From assembly GCA_964392615.1 (NCBI GenBank), contig CAYMRB010000492.1, positions 1 to 7,131 on the forward strand: DNA of 7,131 nucleotides, given 5' to 3'. Under the pieces are notes generated by a model. That model saw nothing but the letters and a program-made list of their open reading frames with translations, was not told the DNA's origin and did not search any database. Origin of the DNA: CAYMRB01 sp964392615. Lineage in GTDB: Bacteria; Planctomycetota; UBA8108. Of the stretch, positions 5,368-7,131 are shown piece after piece; position 1 is the first letter of the stretch, and every line of letters starts with the position of its first letter. Position numbers and translations under genes: made by a program.

Positions 5368-6669
5368 ATGCCGCTCGACGATGTTGAAACGAAGATCCCG
5401 CTGCCGAAGGGCTGGTCGAAGCACGTTCAGCTCGCGATCGTCCACGTCGTCTCGCTGGCGCGCGTCGCCCTCGTCGCAGCGCGAGGTCGGGTTGCCGAGG
5501 ACGGTTCGATAGCTGACCGGCTGCGCGCCGAACTCGACGCCGCTCGAGAGGAGATCGCGCTCTTGCGCGAAGAGATGCGCCTCAAGGACCTCCGAATGAG
5601 CCGAGTGCCCACGCGTCGCAGGCCGTACTTCCGACCCGCTGAGCGACTTGCGATTCTCCAGCTCAGGGCCGCGCGCGGCTGGTCGAAGCGAGAGACGGCC
5701 CGGCGCCTGCTGCTCGCTCCGGCGACGATCGTCCATTGGATGAGGCGTCTTGACGAAGGCGGCAAGCGCGCGCTTCTCGAAACGCCTGAGCCTGCAAACC
5801 GGTTTCCTGACTTCGTTCGACTCGTCGTCCGGCGTCTGAAGGTTCTCTGTCCGACGATGGGCAAGAAGCGCATCGCGCAGACGCTCGCGCGTGCCGGTCT
5901 GGAACTCGGCGTCAGTACGGTGGGGCGGATGTTGAAAGAGAACGACGTCGACCCGTCGGAGACAGAGGCTGACGAAGCTTGCCCCCCATCCGACAAGCCG
6001 TCGGACAAGACGGACAACCCGATCCGCGCCAGCGTGCCGAACGAGTGCTGGCAGGTCGACCTGACGATCGTCCCCGTCGCAGCCGGACTCTGGGCGCCGT
6101 GGTTTCCGTTCGCGCTGCTGCCCGTGTGGCCCTACTGCTGGCACGTCGCGTGCGTCGTCGATCAATACTCGCGGCGCGTGCTCGACTTCGCGATCTTCAA
6201 GAAAGAACCGACGGCGCTCGAGATGACGCGCTTCCTCGGCGGCATCGTCGCTCGCGTCGGCACGACTCCGAAGTTTCTAATCAGCGACAAGGGGACGCAG
6301 CTCGACTGCGGAGAGTATCGTGCGTGGTGTGGCGGGCTCGGGATTCGGCCGCGCTACGCATCGACCGGAAGTCTTCGCGCAACGGCCGTTGTCGAACGCT
6401 TCATCCGCTCGCTCAAGGACGAGTGGCTTCGACGGATCCACGTGCCGCTGCGTCGAAAGGACATGCGTCGCGAGCTTCTTTGCTACGCGCGCTGGTTTGA
6501 GGAGTCGCGTCCGCATCAATCGCTCGACGGTAGGACGCCGCGCGAGGTCTACGACGACGAAATCTCGGAGCCGCCGACGCTTTCCCTGGATCATCCCATC
6601 GAACTCGTCGTGCGCTACCATGACGTGCACAAGACCTTGCCGATCGTCGAGCTGAAGCAAGCTGCGTGA
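5368..6669 (+). CDS. DD35E integrase/transposase with coiled coil and HTH
   Basis: A 433-residue DDE recombinase of the retroviral-integrase (rve) fold. Residues about 48-78 form a charged coiled coil (RLRAELDAAREEIALLREEM). Residues about 85-135 are a helix-turn-helix DNA-binding region (AERLAILQLRAARGWSKRET... ATIVHWMRRL), followed by a second helical region to about 195. The catalytic core has Asp231 (CWQVDLT), Asp307 (LISDKGTQ) and Glu343 (VVERFIRSLK). Asp307 and Glu343 are separated by exactly 35 residues, so the triad is complete. A hydrophobic Trp/Pro-rich insertion (about 240-260) splits the first two core strands. I recall this variant from planctomycete integrase-core proteins of uncertain mobility. 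The gene lies 96 bases after parE. No good Shine-Dalgarno precedes the ATG, so the start is less certain. No terminal inverted repeats or target duplications were found beside it. Confidence 0.85.
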   Translation: MPLDDVETKIPLPKGWSKHVQLAIVHVVSLARVALVAARGRVAEDGSIADRLRAELDAAREEIALLREEMRLKDLRMSRVPTRRRPYFRPAERLAILQLRAARGWSKRETARRLLLAPATIVHWMRRLDEGGKRALLETPEPANRFPDFVRLVVRRLKVLCPTMGKKRIAQTLARAGLELGVSTVGRMLKENDVDPSETEADEACPPSDKPSDKTDNPIRASVPNECWQVDLTIVPVAAGLWAPWFPFALLPVWPYCWHVACVVDQYSRRVLDFAIFKKEPTALEMTRFLGGIVARVGTTPKFLISDKGTQLDCGEYRAWCGGLGIRPRYASTGSLRATAVVERFIRSLKDEWLRRIHVPLRRKDMRRELLCYARWFEESRPHQSLDGRTPREVYDDEISEPPTLSLDHPIELVVRYHDVHKTLPIVELKQAA

Positions 6670-6697
6670 AGCGCCACGAGCCTCGACGTTCTTCGAA

Positions 6698-6712
6698 CTC
6701 GCCGGGGGCGAG
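6698..6712 (+). terminator. Hairpin after the integrase gene
   Basis: CTCGCC (6698-6703) and GGCGAG (6707-6712) form a 6-bp GC-rich stem with a GGG loop, 28 bases after the integrase stop. There is no T-tract, so it may be a weak terminator or pause site. Confidence 0.4.
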
Positions 6713-6731
6713 GCCGCTGCCGGCGTGAGTA

Positions 6732-6840
6732 GCGACCGCATTCTCGTCGGTGGTCGCGTTCGTTTCGACGTGATGGTCTCAACTTCGAAGGGGAGCAGGT
6801 CGTGGTTTTCGGAGCCCGAAACGGGCGTTCGAAGTGCCCG
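6732..6840. repeat. Cluster of three short hairpins
   Basis: Three more inverted repeats follow: GCGACC/GGTCGC (6732-6737, 6752-6757), TTTCGG/CCGAAA (6807-6812, 6816-6821) and CGGGC/GCCCG (6822-6826, 6836-6840), the last two back to back. I see no gene in 6670-6851. An open frame from 6725 is short, has no Shine-Dalgarno and runs into R1. Confidence 0.4.
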
Positions 6841-6851
6841 GACTAGCACCC

Positions 6852-6967
6852 CGGGACGACCAACCCGAGTCCGACGCCAGGGCCGTCCGCTACTTCGTAC
6901 GGGAATCGAACCCGGCCGATGAGTCGTTTTCGTAAACCGTTTCCATTCCACGCTTCTCGACTTCGGG
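6852..6967. repeat. Dispersed repeat R1, copy 2 (T-arm-like)
   Basis: This is the direct partner of 4193-4308. The identical core includes CGGGAATCGAAC (6900-6911) and TCGTTTTCGTAA. The copy ends at ACTTCGGG (6960-6967); after that the sequence differs from copy 1 and no R2 follows. Its internal inverted repeat is partly decayed compared with copy 1. Confidence 0.75.
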
Positions 6968-7131
6968 CCGTCCGATTGCCCGCTGGTCGGGCTCGAGGAG
7001 ATGGCGGCGCTCAAGGGTGATCCGGCCTGCGCGACGACGTCGACCGCGCTGGCGAGAACACGCATCTCGCCGACGCTAATTCGATGGACCATGACCGCGG
7101 CTCTGCTATGTTGCTCTCGACAACCATCGCC
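6968..7131 (+). other. Right edge: no gene established, possible start of a downstream gene
   Basis: An ATG at 7001 opens a frame that runs off the window (43 complete codons), but GAGGAG directly abuts it with no spacing and the product is not recognisable. TGCTATGTT near 7103-7111 looks like an extended -10 element, so a downstream transcript may begin at the edge. Neither is firm. Confidence 0.25.

Larger units (their letters stand above)
4193..6967. mobile_element. Possible mobile segment: parDE plus integrase between direct R1 repeats
   Basis: The antitoxin, toxin and integrase genes sit between two R1 copies in direct orientation. Toxin-antitoxin modules and recombinases are common cargo of mobile DNA, and direct repeats often bracket integrated segments. 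Against a recent insertion, the R1 copies are only about 80% identical. They are also over 400 bases from the nearest gene on the left and 180 on the right. The boundary is therefore a proposal. Confidence 0.3.

Noticed and set aside
4906..6165. 419-codon open frame on the minus strand
   Set aside because: It is antisense to the toxin and integrase genes, both of which are clear family members; the translation is Arg-rich and unrecognisable.
6277..7092. 271-codon open frame on the minus strand
   Set aside because: It overlaps the integrase 3' end and runs through R1. Its similarity to the minus-strand frame at 4074-4466 comes from the shared DNA repeat, not from a recognisable protein.

Overview
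The window is high-GC bacterial DNA. It holds two gene groups, both on the + strand, separated and bordered by non-coding DNA rich in repeats. A Gram-negative host from a lineage with large genomes and many secreted repeat proteins is likely. Planctomycetota is my best guess, from the kelch/Ig-like exported protein with an LNLKSKGK-type C-terminal domain, the exported HEAT-repeat protein, and a DD35E integrase whose Trp/Pro-rich insertion I associate with planctomycete genomes. This is inference; no marker gene is present.

Layout. 1-405: no gene; a strong hairpin at the left edge, then one copy of a dispersed repeat (called R2 here, 59-143). 406-3439: a large exported protein with a signal peptide, a six-bladed kelch propeller, six Ig-like domains and a C-terminal domain. 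It is split into two frames by what looks like a single extra base near 877-881. 3441-4070: a small exported HEAT-repeat protein, one base downstream and probably translationally coupled. 4071-4615: no gene; a compound block made of repeat R1 (4193-4308), a 10-bp perfect inverted repeat (4301-4332) and a second R2 copy (4344-4428), then a GC-rich hairpin. 4620-5271: a type II toxin-antitoxin operon of ParDE type with its own promoter-like sequence and an inverted repeat spanning the -10 region and the start codon. 5368-6669: a transposase/integrase with a complete D,D(35)E triad. 6670-7131: no clear gene; several hairpins, the second R1 copy (6852-6967), and a possible start of a downstream gene at the edge.

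How the parts may fit together. The first two genes look like a surface or periplasmic protein pair of unknown ligand. The antitoxin, toxin and integrase genes form a separate group that looks acquired: it lies between two direct R1 copies (93 of 116 positions identical, no gaps, 2659 bp apart). The kelch/HEAT pair likewise lies between two direct R2 copies (69 of 78 identical over the best part). R1 contains a sequence like a tRNA T-arm on the minus strand but no complete tRNA. Whether R1/R2 are recombination sites, remnants of a non-autonomous element or simply dispersed intergenic repeats cannot be settled from one window; this is the most interesting open point.
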